Assembly: GCA_017626045.1 (NCBI GenBank)
Contig: JAGAJP010000015.1
Location: 1-34,629 of the forward strand
Length of the DNA stretch: 34,629 nucleotides
Direction: 5' to 3'
From: Muribaculaceae bacterium
GTDB taxonomy: Bacteria; Bacteroidota; Bacteroidia; Bacteroidales; Muribaculaceae
Below are positions 8,464 through 16,326 of this stretch, piece by piece. The notes beneath the pieces are model-generated. The model did no database searches, was not told the origin of the DNA, and saw only the letters and a list, made by a program, of their open reading frames with translations. The position numbers were made by a program, and so were the translations under genes. Position 1 is the stretch's first letter. The number at the start of each line of letters is the position of its first letter.

Positions 8464-11031
8464 ATGAGAAAATCTACAGCTTTTCTATGCTCTGCTGCGG
8501 CAGGCGTGCTGGCAATAGGATTTGCCAACGCGGAATTGACTCCGATGAAAGATTTTGTGGTCAAGCAGACAAAACGCTCCATTCCCGCAGGATTCACACA
8601 GATGAATCTTAATGGTGAAAAGATTGTCGCTGCAGATGCGGCAAAAGGTCCCGACAAGGTTGTGAGTCAGTCGCAGACCTCCACCATCCTCTTCGAGGAC
8701 TTCAGCAATGTGCCTGACGGCGAGTTCGTGCAGACCGGAAAAATAGGTCTTCGCGCCGTGACGCCGATTGCCAACTATGACTGTGGCAAATTCATGAATC
8801 CGGAATATACTCCTCAGTCAGGTCAGTGGTATGGCGAATGGGTATACGCCGGCACGGGAGGCACCGTTATTATCCAGACCTATAATCCGATGGCGCATGG
8901 TTGCCTCCATCTTCCGATAGGTGACTATTCAGGCGATCTTATCGTGACAATGCGTCTGAGGGCAAGAAAGGCTTTCTGGGGTGCCGATAACGAAGTCGGA
9001 TTTGTTACGGCACCTTCTGTGGGAACCGATATGAACTATTATGCTACCGTAGGAGGTCTTGGAAGTTACTCTGCCGCCAACAGTGAACTCGGTCAGTATG
9101 CGCATTTCTGTAAAATATATGAGAATGACGGCTGGGTAGAGGTTCGCACTACATTCCGCAACGAGAGTGCTAACTCTGACGGCTCGATAATGTTCTATAG
9201 CCCCGACGCATGTGAGATTGACTGGATCAAGGTCGAGGATGCCGGTACGCATCTTGCAGCTCCCGTGTCGGAAGGCATCACCGATTTCCAGGAAAACCAG
9301 TTCTCCATTAAGTGGGGTCAGGTTCGTCGTGCGTTCAACTATTACATCGACTTCTTCTATGCCAAGTGGCTTGCCGACAGCGGTGTCAATGAAAGCTATG
9401 ACTTCGAGGCAGGCATTCCCGAAGGCTTCACTGCAGGTGAGGCAGAGGTTGCCGAGGGTCTCGGATATGGCGAGTCCAATGCTGTGAGAGTGGCAGACGG
9501 AGAAGAAAACGCACTGGTTTCTCCCGAATATGTCTCGCTTCTTGAAAACGCGTCTCTGAAATTCATGTATGTTCAGGTTGACGATATCGATACTGAGGAT
9601 GAATCTAAGTTCCCGGCACTCTGCATCGACGGTCTTACAGAGGAAGGATGGCGCCCGATTACTGAGGCTGTCATCGACGGCTGGTGGTATAGAGGAAATG
9701 TCTATATGGCAGGAGATCTTCCTTCCGAAGTCTTCGCAAAACAGTATAAGGCTCTCCGCTTCCACTCGAAGAATACTGACGACGAGAACTATTTTGTGAT
9801 TGACGACCTGTCGGTATATGCTCCCCGTCCATACGAACTTGCACGCGTGGTTGACCCGGATCCAAGCCATGAACATTTCCAGAACAATTATGAAGACTAT
9901 CTCCCCTATATAGAGGCGGGTGTAATGACAGAAGAGGAGGTTCTCGAGAAGCTCGAGTCGCCGTTCAATTCATGGTGGAAGCAGAAAGATCCGTGCGAAT
10001 ACACCTTCAGTGAATGCGTAGAGGCAGATAAGGAATACTTCTATCGCCTGCGCAGCCATCGTCTGGAAATTGACGAGAGAGGCAACACCTTCACCGGAAC
10101 AGAGATTCACCACGCATTAGGCGTTGCCGCTCCTCAGCTTGAGGATGCTGTCGACGTGAAGGCAGGTTCTTATACAGCGAAGTGGAAAGACGCAGCCAAG
10201 GCACAGAACTTCATCGTAAGCAACTATGAGGCTATCGAAGTGGAGGAGGACACTCCCGATTTCCAGATTTTCAACGAGGCATTCTCGAAACTCGAAGGTT
10301 CTTCTACCTATGACCTCTATGAGCCCGTCACCGGCGAAGTCGACACCGATATGCCCGGATGGGAAGGCGAGGAAGTGACAATGGGTGAAAACGGTCTCGG
10401 ATGTGCTTTCGGCGGTATCTTGATTTCTCCTGAAATCGGCGTCGTTACAAACGAAGGCAAGCCTTACTACGTATATTTCGAGGCTGAAGGTATGGTTGGC
10501 GAGACACTCATCGTTCAGTTCAACGGACTCCAGACATACGCAATGGTTCCCTTCGAGCAGGAAGACGGTACAATCGCCGGCACAATTGAAGTTAACGAGC
10601 CGGTTGAAGGCGAGAGCATCAGCTTCTACACCTACAATGGCTATCCCTTCGCCATCAAGGCTCTCGAAGTTACCCAGGACGTGGCTAAAGGCTCGCAGGT
10701 TCGCGTGTTCGACTCCTATCAGATAGTACCCGCCGGTGTTCAGAAGGCTGTGTTCAGCGGTCTTAAGGATGAGGCTAAGTACGCCTACAAGGTGGTTTCA
10801 CACTATCAGTTCGAGAAAGAGCAGGTTCGCTCCATGCCCAACAGCCTTTACAACTTGGTTGACCTGAAGTCAGGCTCTACCACTCAGATCAGCAAGGTTG
10901 ACTCCCTTGGCGAGAATGTCGAGGTTGTGGCTCGCTACACTGTAGACGGTCTCGTGGCACCCGAAGGCTACAAAGGTCTCGTAATCGAGAAACTCAGCAA
11001 CGGACAGACCCGCAAGGCGGTGGTTCGCTGA
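8464..11031 (+). CDS. Secreted jelly-roll / fibronectin-like protein with type IX-like C-terminus
   Basis: An 855-residue exported protein with signal peptide MRKSTAFLCSAAAGVLAIGFANA. It appears to contain three beta-rich lectin-like domains of the choice-of-anchor-J kind. These are about 75-260 (from ILFEDFSNVPDGEF to CEIDWIKVEDAG), about 315-460 (from YDFEAGIPEGF to NYFVIDDLSVYAP) and about 600-750 (from NEAFSKLEGSS to IKALEVTQ). Fn3-like connectors lie between them (SYTAKWKDAAKAQNFIV). The last 35 residues (ARYTVDGLVAPEGYKG, then IEKLSNGQTRKAVVR) resemble the short Bacteroidetes C-terminal sorting-like motif also seen on the next two genes. A surface or secreted role is likely. The ligand is unknown and no catalytic motif was seen. 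Domain names are inferred by eye. Confidence 0.65.
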   Translation: MRKSTAFLCSAAAGVLAIGFANAELTPMKDFVVKQTKRSIPAGFTQMNLNGEKIVAADAAKGPDKVVSQSQTSTILFEDFSNVPDGEFVQTGKIGLRAVTPIANYDCGKFMNPEYTPQSGQWYGEWVYAGTGGTVIIQTYNPMAHGCLHLPIGDYSGDLIVTMRLRARKAFWGADNEVGFVTAPSVGTDMNYYATVGGLGSYSAANSELGQYAHFCKIYENDGWVEVRTTFRNESANSDGSIMFYSPDACEIDWIKVEDAGTHLAAPVSEGITDFQENQFSIKWGQVRRAFNYYIDFFYAKWLADSGVNESYDFEAGIPEGFTAGEAEVAEGLGYGESNAVRVADGEENALVSPEYVSLLENASLKFMYVQVDDIDTEDESKFPALCIDGLTEEGWRPITEAVIDGWWYRGNVYMAGDLPSEVFAKQYKALRFHSKNTDDENYFVIDDLSVYAPRPYELARVVDPDPSHEHFQNNYEDYLPYIEAGVMTEEEVLEKLESPFNSWWKQKDPCEYTFSECVEADKEYFYRLRSHRLEIDERGNTFTGTEIHHALGVAAPQLEDAVDVKAGSYTAKWKDAAKAQNFIVSNYEAIEVEEDTPDFQIFNEAFSKLEGSSTYDLYEPVTGEVDTDMPGWEGEEVTMGENGLGCAFGGILISPEIGVVTNEGKPYYVYFEAEGMVGETLIVQFNGLQTYAMVPFEQEDGTIAGTIEVNEPVEGESISFYTYNGYPFAIKALEVTQDVAKGSQVRVFDSYQIVPAGVQKAVFSGLKDEAKYAYKVVSHYQFEKEQVRSMPNSLYNLVDLKSGSTTQISKVDSLGENVEVVARYTVDGLVAPEGYKGLVIEKLSNGQTRKAVVR

Positions 11032-11057
11032 TATAATACATTTCATCTGATTAGGGA

Positions 11058-11090
11058 GTGCCCCTGAACTCCGGTTCAGGGGCACTTACC
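11058..11090 (+). terminator. Strong hairpin after the 855-residue protein gene
   Basis: GTGCCCCTGAA at 11058-11068 pairs perfectly with TTCAGGGGCAC at 11075-11085 around a 6-nt loop. The following sequence (TTACCTTAAAAA) is only weakly T-rich. It may be a partial terminator or a processing and stability hairpin that allows read-through into the Omp28-like pair. Confidence 0.65.
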
Positions 11091-11104
11091 TTAAAAATCC
11101 CCCT

Positions 11105-12997
11105 ATGAAAAGACTTTTATCCCTTATTTTCAGTGCTGCTGCTGTCGCCTCACTCTCCGCCGCCTCACTCGGTTTCACCTACGACACTTTCAAGGGAATC
11201 CAACAGAAATATGGCAACGGCAAGTCTGAGACCATCAGCGTGGCGGTCTTCATCACCCCGGACCTTGCCGGGAGGAAGATAACCGGACTCGAGGTGCCGG
11301 TCTACGCGCAGCCCGACAAGGTCTTCGACCTGCAGGGCTGGACATCGACCACTCTGGAATATGAGCAGATCGACGGCAAGTCGTTCAATGTGCCCGACGG
11401 CGTGGTAGCCGACGGTGTTATCGGCGATGACAACATCTTGCGCGTATCGTTTGCCGAAGCCGTGGATATTCCCGCCACCGGCATTTATGTCGGCTACACT
11501 TTCCGCTCTTCCACCAAACTGTCCGGCACGTCTGTCGCGACTGTTGAGGGCAACCGCAAGGGAGAATGCTTCTACTTGGGGTCGCGCTCCAAAAAGAAAT
11601 GGACCGACCTCCACAGCCTCGCGCAGTTGGCGAGTGCCATGACGGTGAGTCTTGACGGCGATTTTCCGGATGAGGACGCAGGTGTGGTCTGCGACAATGC
11701 AGTCCTGGGACTTGACACTTCCTCTATGAAAGCGACGGTGGTAAACCACGGCACTCAGCCGCTGAAGGAAGTGGAATACTCATATTCATCCGAAATCGGT
11801 GCCTCCGGTACGGGAAAGGTTACGCTCGACGAGCCTTTGGAGCCGGTTTATGGTAGGGGAGTGGAGGTAGACCTTCCTCTCGCGGCTTTTTCGGAATCCG
11901 GAAACTGTTCCCTGTCGTTGACGGTGACCTCTGTCAACGGCGTCCCTGTCTCCGATAGTCCGGCGGTAGAGATGCCTCTCGCCGTGCAGCCCTTTGTGCC
12001 GGAGTTCCGTCCGGTGGTCGAGGAGTACACTTATCTCGGTTGCGGATACTGCCCCCGTGGATATGTGATGCTTGAGCAGATGAAGTCGCTCTATGGCTCT
12101 AAGTTCATGGGAATCTCATATCACAGTTCCGGCAACGAGCACGGAGCCATGGCATGTATCGACGATGCGCTGAAACCCCTTGCGAATATAGGCGGCTATC
12201 CCGCTGCGTCGCTCAACAGAGGCGCGGACGTCGACCCGTCGGATATTCCCTCCAGATGGAAATCCTTGGTGAAGAATACCACCACCTGCGATGTCTCGGC
12301 GCGGCTGGAATGGACTGACGACACTCAGACAGAACTTATGCTGACGGGCAACGCCCGCTTCCTGAAGGATATGACCGAGCATGACTACCGCATAGCCTAT
12401 ATCGTCATCGGCGACGGTCTCTCGAGCATGGCGTGGTCGCAGTCAAACTATTATTCTTCGTATGAGCCCACCGGAATATATGCGCGTCCTTTCTGGGATC
12501 TGTTTGTTGGGAAAGACGAACACATCCGGGGACTTATATTCAACGACATCGCCTTGGCTATGTCTGACTATAAAGGTGTCGAGGGTTCGCTTCCCGAATC
12601 GATAGAGGCGGGAAAGGAATACGGATTCTCGTTCACAATCGACAAGGCTTCCCTTCACAACATCAAGGATGAGGAGATAGTGACCGACTATAATAAGGTG
12701 CGCTGCATCGCCATGATTGTGGACTCAAAGAACGGGCGCGTGGCGAACTGCATATCCACCCTTTATCCCAACGGCGGAGACCCCTTCCCGGTGCGCGACG
12801 ACATCGACTGGAATCCGGTGATTGAGGAGGACAAAGAGTCCGGCGTGGCTCCGATTATCGGGAACGCCGAGCCAGTGCGGACCGAATACTTCGGCGTCAG
12901 CGGTGTCAGAATCGCTAATCCTCAGAAAGGAGATATAGTCATAAAAGTCGAGACTCTCTCCGGTGGAGCCACAAGGCATTCAAAAATCATATTCTAA
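11105..12997 (+). CDS. Omp28-like secreted protein with CGYC thioredoxin motif (paralog 1)
   Basis: A 630-residue exported protein with signal peptide MKRLLSLIFSAAAVASLSA. Residues about 20-300 are beta-rich. From about 300 comes an Omp28-like thioredoxin-fold region, opening with VEEYTYLGCGYCPRGYVML (C313-G-Y-C316), followed by GISYHSSGNEH and an all-beta tail (WSQSNYYSSYEPTGIY, DLFVG, ISTLYPNGGDPF). The extreme C-terminus (EYFGVSGVRIANPQKG to KIIF) matches the sorting-like motif of its neighbours. The CxxC pair suggests a redox or disulfide role at the surface, but many Omp28 relatives have no assigned activity. It is a tandem paralog of the next gene, 12 bp away, so the two are surely one transcript. 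Confidence 0.75.
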   Translation: MKRLLSLIFSAAAVASLSAASLGFTYDTFKGIQQKYGNGKSETISVAVFITPDLAGRKITGLEVPVYAQPDKVFDLQGWTSTTLEYEQIDGKSFNVPDGVVADGVIGDDNILRVSFAEAVDIPATGIYVGYTFRSSTKLSGTSVATVEGNRKGECFYLGSRSKKKWTDLHSLAQLASAMTVSLDGDFPDEDAGVVCDNAVLGLDTSSMKATVVNHGTQPLKEVEYSYSSEIGASGTGKVTLDEPLEPVYGRGVEVDLPLAAFSESGNCSLSLTVTSVNGVPVSDSPAVEMPLAVQPFVPEFRPVVEEYTYLGCGYCPRGYVMLEQMKSLYGSKFMGISYHSSGNEHGAMACIDDALKPLANIGGYPAASLNRGADVDPSDIPSRWKSLVKNTTTCDVSARLEWTDDTQTELMLTGNARFLKDMTEHDYRIAYIVIGDGLSSMAWSQSNYYSSYEPTGIYARPFWDLFVGKDEHIRGLIFNDIALAMSDYKGVEGSLPESIEAGKEYGFSFTIDKASLHNIKDEEIVTDYNKVRCIAMIVDSKNGRVANCISTLYPNGGDPFPVRDDIDWNPVIEEDKESGVAPIIGNAEPVRTEYFGVSGVRIANPQKGDIVIKVETLSGGATRHSKIIF

Positions 12998-13009
12998 AGA
13001 TTGATTATT

Positions 13010-14833
13010 ATGAAGAAAGTAATATCATTGGCGGTTATTTCTGCAGTGGCGTTCACGACACTGGCGGAGACGAGACCGTTCAACTATAATTTCAACGGCG
13101 AGGAGCCGACGGGTTACCGCAAGACGAAGACGAACCCTGAGCACGACACCGAGACCATCGATGTCGCCATCTTCATCGACGGCACGCTTGCCGGAAAGAA
13201 AATAACCTCGATCAGTGTGCCTGTTACGGGCAATGTCTCTTCGCTGAGCGGATTCGGTGCGTTCCTGACCACAAAACTTGCCACCAAGACCGTCAAGGGC
13301 GAGAAGGTCAACAATCCCGACATATGCGCCATAGACGCGACACTCGTCGACGGAGTGCTGACCGCCACCTTCACCGAGCCGTATACGATTACCGCCGATG
13401 GCGTCTATGTGGGCTATTCCATGACCGATGCCTCCTTCAAGGCGAAGCCGGTGGCGGTGGTGGAGGGTTATGTTGAAGACGCGCTCTGGTATCGCGGCTC
13501 AGATGCAAACCCGAAATGGATTGAAATCGGCAAGACAATAGACAAGTCCAGTGACCTGACGGTGTATCTCGAGGGCGAGTTCGCACCCGTTGCCGTGAAG
13601 CTTTCTGACCTTGACGATATATATTCCGCTATTGCGGAGTCAGGAAGCGTCGAGGCGGGTCTGATCGGCTTCTGCACCGAGCCGGTGAAGTCTATTTCCT
13701 ACACCGCAACAGTGGCGGGTGTGTCGAAATCATACGACCTTGACTTTTCGACTGAGATACCGGCTAAGCTCGGCTATCCCTTCACGGCGATTCTTGAGGT
13801 CCCGGCAGTTGACGCACTCGGCGAATATCCCCTGACTGTAGTCATCGACAAGGTCAACGGTATCCTCAACACGGCAGCTGACAATTCAGAAGTCTCCGAC
13901 GCTAAGGTGCTCTCTTTTGTTCCGAAAAACAATCCTCTGGTGGAGGGATATACAGGTTTGGGATGTGGTTGGTGTCCCGGCGAGTATGTGACGCTCCGCC
14001 AGATGCACGACCGTTATGGAGTGGAGAATTTCGTAGCTGTTTCCTACCATAATATGCTTGAGTCAGGATGCATGGTGTGCCTTGATAAGTTCCCCTACAA
14101 TCCTTCGGGTATTCCTTACGCGAAGATCAATCGCTGTGTAAGCCCCGCTGTGCTCGACATCCCTGTTGTGTGGGCTAAGGAGAGGAAGAAACTCGCTCCC
14201 GGTGAGGTTGAGGTGACCCTTGAGTGGGCAGATGTTGCAAAGACGGAGCTTACTGCAAAGGCTCGCGCCCGTTTCCTTGAGGATGACGAGGACTCTCCCT
14301 ATCTGCTTTCTTTCTGCGTGGTAGCCGACGGTCTCTCGAATCCAAAATGGGCGCAGAGCAACAGTTATGAAAACTATGAGCCGACAGGTCGGTTTGCCGG
14401 TGACTACTGGGACCTCTTTGTCGGGGCGGGAAGTCCCGTGATGGGTCTGGTGTTTGATGACATTGCTGTGCATTACCCTGACCAGACTGGTGTCAAGGGC
14501 TCGCTCCCGACGCAGATAAAAGGGGGTGAATGGTATGAGGCAACCTTCTCCTTCAAGCCTGGCGACCTTGTCAACGTCGAGGGAGAGCACATCATCAACG
14601 ACTTCAACAAGCTCCGCGTGATTGCCATTATCAACGATGTCAAGGACAAGAACGTGATGAACTCCGCCTCCTCGCTCTATCCCGACGGCACCGGAAATGT
14701 CGAGGACCTCAGTGGCGTGATGCCGGAAGCCGCTCCCGTCTACTACAACCTCAGCGGCATTCATGTGAAGAATCCCTCGAACGGAATCTTCATCAAGGTG
14801 GAGGACGGCAAAGCGTCGAAAGTCCGCTTCTGA
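13010..14833 (+). CDS. Omp28-like secreted protein with CGWC thioredoxin motif (paralog 2)
   Basis: A 607-residue protein starting at ATG 13010 (MKKVISLAVISAVAFTTLAE, a good signal peptide). An in-frame TTG at 13001 is less likely. It aligns with the preceding gene along its length: the same N-terminal opening (FNYNFNGEEPTGYRKTKTN), the thioredoxin region VEGYTGLGCGWCPGEYV with C319-G-W-C322, then KWAQSNSYENYEPTGRF, YWDLFVG and the SSLYPDGT segment. The C-terminus (YYNLSGIHVKNPSNGIFI, then KVRF) is a cleaner version of the sorting-like motif. The substitution Y to W between the cysteines and the general divergence indicate an old tandem duplication. Function is presumably exported thiol-redox or surface structural; the substrate is unknown. 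Confidence 0.77.
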   Translation: MKKVISLAVISAVAFTTLAETRPFNYNFNGEEPTGYRKTKTNPEHDTETIDVAIFIDGTLAGKKITSISVPVTGNVSSLSGFGAFLTTKLATKTVKGEKVNNPDICAIDATLVDGVLTATFTEPYTITADGVYVGYSMTDASFKAKPVAVVEGYVEDALWYRGSDANPKWIEIGKTIDKSSDLTVYLEGEFAPVAVKLSDLDDIYSAIAESGSVEAGLIGFCTEPVKSISYTATVAGVSKSYDLDFSTEIPAKLGYPFTAILEVPAVDALGEYPLTVVIDKVNGILNTAADNSEVSDAKVLSFVPKNNPLVEGYTGLGCGWCPGEYVTLRQMHDRYGVENFVAVSYHNMLESGCMVCLDKFPYNPSGIPYAKINRCVSPAVLDIPVVWAKERKKLAPGEVEVTLEWADVAKTELTAKARARFLEDDEDSPYLLSFCVVADGLSNPKWAQSNSYENYEPTGRFAGDYWDLFVGAGSPVMGLVFDDIAVHYPDQTGVKGSLPTQIKGGEWYEATFSFKPGDLVNVEGEHIINDFNKLRVIAIINDVKDKNVMNSASSLYPDGTGNVEDLSGVMPEAAPVYYNLSGIHVKNPSNGIFIKVEDGKASKVRF

Positions 14834-14860
14834 CCCCGCCAATACTTATTAATCATTTAT

Positions 14861-14896
14861 TGCCTGTGCCCACAAAGGGTGCAGGCATTTTTCTTT
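14861..14896 (+). terminator. Rho-independent terminator after the Omp28-like pair
   Basis: TGCCTGTGCCC at 14861-14871 pairs over 11 bp (two G-U pairs) with GGGTGCAGGCA at 14877-14887 around an ACAAA loop, followed at once by a T-rich tract (TTTTTCTTTT). This is the clearest terminator in the window and separates the secreted-protein genes from the decarboxylase block. Confidence 0.88.
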
Positions 14897-14956
14897 TGGA
14901 TAATGGTGGAAAATTCTGAAATATTAGCAAAAATTTCCATATATTAATATGAACTA

Positions 14957-14992
14957 TTTGCTATGCGGAATGTTTAGTTTATGTAAGTTTTG
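14957..14992 (+). promoter_or_regulatory. Weak candidate promoter for the decarboxylase
   Basis: TTTG at 14957-14960 is followed after 23 bp by TAAGTTTTG (14984-14992), an imperfect -7 box with one extra T. It lies 64 bp before the chosen ATG (15056) in very AT-rich sequence. The spacing is longer than ideal, so this is tentative. Confidence 0.3.
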
Positions 14993-15055
14993 ATAAGAGA
15001 AATATGGAAACTTGCAATTGAAACACACATATATAAACCTTTTCTTATTTTAATT

Positions 15056-16201
15056 ATGGAAAACAAAAAGTATTCTCCCATTGTGCAGCAGTTGGCTGAC
15101 CTGATCAAGGAAAACAACTGGGAAGACAAGTTCAACGAGGCAATCTCAAAGGTAGTGTCGTATAAGATTCCGGGTCTTTCCGACATGAAGACTATCGAAG
15201 ACTATCTCGACTACCTTGAGGCTTATGCCCATTGGGTGCCTGCCGAGAACCGCGAGGGCACACATGTGTATCAACACCTGTTCCGCTCCTTCTTCCTTCT
15301 TGATCAGGAGCCTGTGAAGTCTCTCCAGACTCCTTGCGCGCCAGCCGACGTTCAGCCTAAGCTGAGCCAGCTGTCACAGTGGATGGTCGACTATTGCTAT
15401 GCAATCGGCGACTGGCTTGACTCGCCGGAGAGCATCACCGACGACAGCGTTAAGTCGTTCTATGACTGCGCAGTCTACAACATGGACGAGTACGAGGAGC
15501 CGCGTGGTGGCTGGAAGACATTCAACCAGATGTTTGCCCGTCACGTGAAACCCGGATATCGTCCTATCGCAGCGCCTGACGACGAGCGTATCATCGTTCA
15601 CCCCGCAGATGCTTGCTTCGGCGGTCAGTGGGAAATCCGCCCTGATACCAAGGTACGTATCAAAGGCCTTGACTGGTCGATCGACGAGCTTCTCGAAGGC
15701 AGCCCCTACAAGGACAAATTCAAAGGCGGTATGTGGTGCCACAGCTTCCTGAGCTGGACCGACTATCACAGACAGCACGCTCCTCTTAGCGGTATCGTCC
15801 GCGAGGCTCGTGTGATCCAGGGTGCATGCTACGTTGACCTCGTGGCTGTTCCCGACAAGGTGAACCCGGTCAACAACACAGTGGAGGCATGGCGTGCCAC
15901 AGCACCTGACCAGGCAGGTTATGAATTCATGCAGACTCGTGGTCTGATCGTGCTCGAGACCAAGTATGGTTATGTTGCCATCCTGCCTATCGCTATGCCG
16001 CAGGTATCCTCAGTCGTAGTGACAGCGGAAGAGGGCGTGGCTCTGAGAAAGGGCGACGAAATCTCATACTTCCAGTTCGGCGGTTCCGATATCGTTTACC
16101 TGTTCTCGGCAAACATGAACGTCAGCATGTCGGCTCACCTCGGCACCCACTACAAGGTCGGCACCAAGATCGGTGAGATCTATCCGGTGGTTGAACTATG
16201 A
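15056..16201 (+). CDS. Pyruvoyl-type PSD-family decarboxylase (probable amino-acid decarboxylase)
   Basis: A 381-residue soluble enzyme starting at ATG 15056 (MENKKYSPIVQQLADLI). The open frame reaches back to 14990, but that extension is AT-rich and unlike a protein start. Residues about 5-135 are a helical N-terminal domain like the one found in PsiD-type L-tryptophan decarboxylases. The PSD core follows: FNQMFARHVKPGYRPIA (156-172), then FLSWTDYHRQHAPLSG with catalytic D236 in DYHR. The self-cleavage site is FGGSD, where S344 would become the pyruvoyl group (canonical LGST). There is no membrane anchor. A PSD for lipid synthesis is normally shorter and membrane-bound, and pssA is not adjacent; an antiporter gene is. 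I therefore infer a free amino-acid substrate, but the identity (aromatic, acidic or other) cannot be told from the sequence. Confidence 0.8.
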   Translation: MENKKYSPIVQQLADLIKENNWEDKFNEAISKVVSYKIPGLSDMKTIEDYLDYLEAYAHWVPAENREGTHVYQHLFRSFFLLDQEPVKSLQTPCAPADVQPKLSQLSQWMVDYCYAIGDWLDSPESITDDSVKSFYDCAVYNMDEYEEPRGGWKTFNQMFARHVKPGYRPIAAPDDERIIVHPADACFGGQWEIRPDTKVRIKGLDWSIDELLEGSPYKDKFKGGMWCHSFLSWTDYHRQHAPLSGIVREARVIQGACYVDLVAVPDKVNPVNNTVEAWRATAPDQAGYEFMQTRGLIVLETKYGYVAILPIAMPQVSSVVVTAEEGVALRKGDEISYFQFGGSDIVYLFSANMNVSMSAHLGTHYKVGTKIGEIYPVVEL

Positions 16202-16239
16202 CCTAAGGTCCTCAAACACTATTTCATATTTTAATTAAG

Positions 16240-16293
16240 GTTTGCTGTCTGGGTAGGGCACGTTTATCGGCGGCCTTCGCCGAGACAGCAAAC
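16240..16293 (+). promoter_or_regulatory. Nested stem-loop between decarboxylase and antiporter
   Basis: GTTTGCTGTCT at 16240-16250 is perfectly complementary to AGACAGCAAAC at 16283-16293. Inside it, abutting the 3' arm, is a second hairpin CGGCG-gcctt-CGCCG at 16268-16282. No T-tract follows at once, so it is not a classic terminator. It ends 33 nt before the antiporter ATG. It could set the decarboxylase:antiporter ratio by RNA processing or translation control, or be a regulatory element. Confidence 0.6.
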
Positions 16294-16326
16294 TCGTTTA
16301 TTTTAAATCTATTAATCTTAGGCATT

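Noticed and set aside
8929..9876. 315-codon open frame on the minus strand
   Set aside because: Antisense to the well-supported 855-residue secreted protein; the translation is rich in unusual composition with no recognisable domain.
14990..15055. 22-residue N-terminal extension of the PSD-like enzyme
   Set aside because: Very AT-rich, overlaps the likely promoter or leader, and the ATG at 15056 gives a normal soluble start.
15056..16201. Simple call as lipid-biosynthetic phosphatidylserine decarboxylase (psd)
   Set aside because: The extra N-terminal domain, lack of a membrane anchor, GGS-D in place of LGST, and antiporter neighbour argue against the lipid enzyme, though only an assay can settle it.
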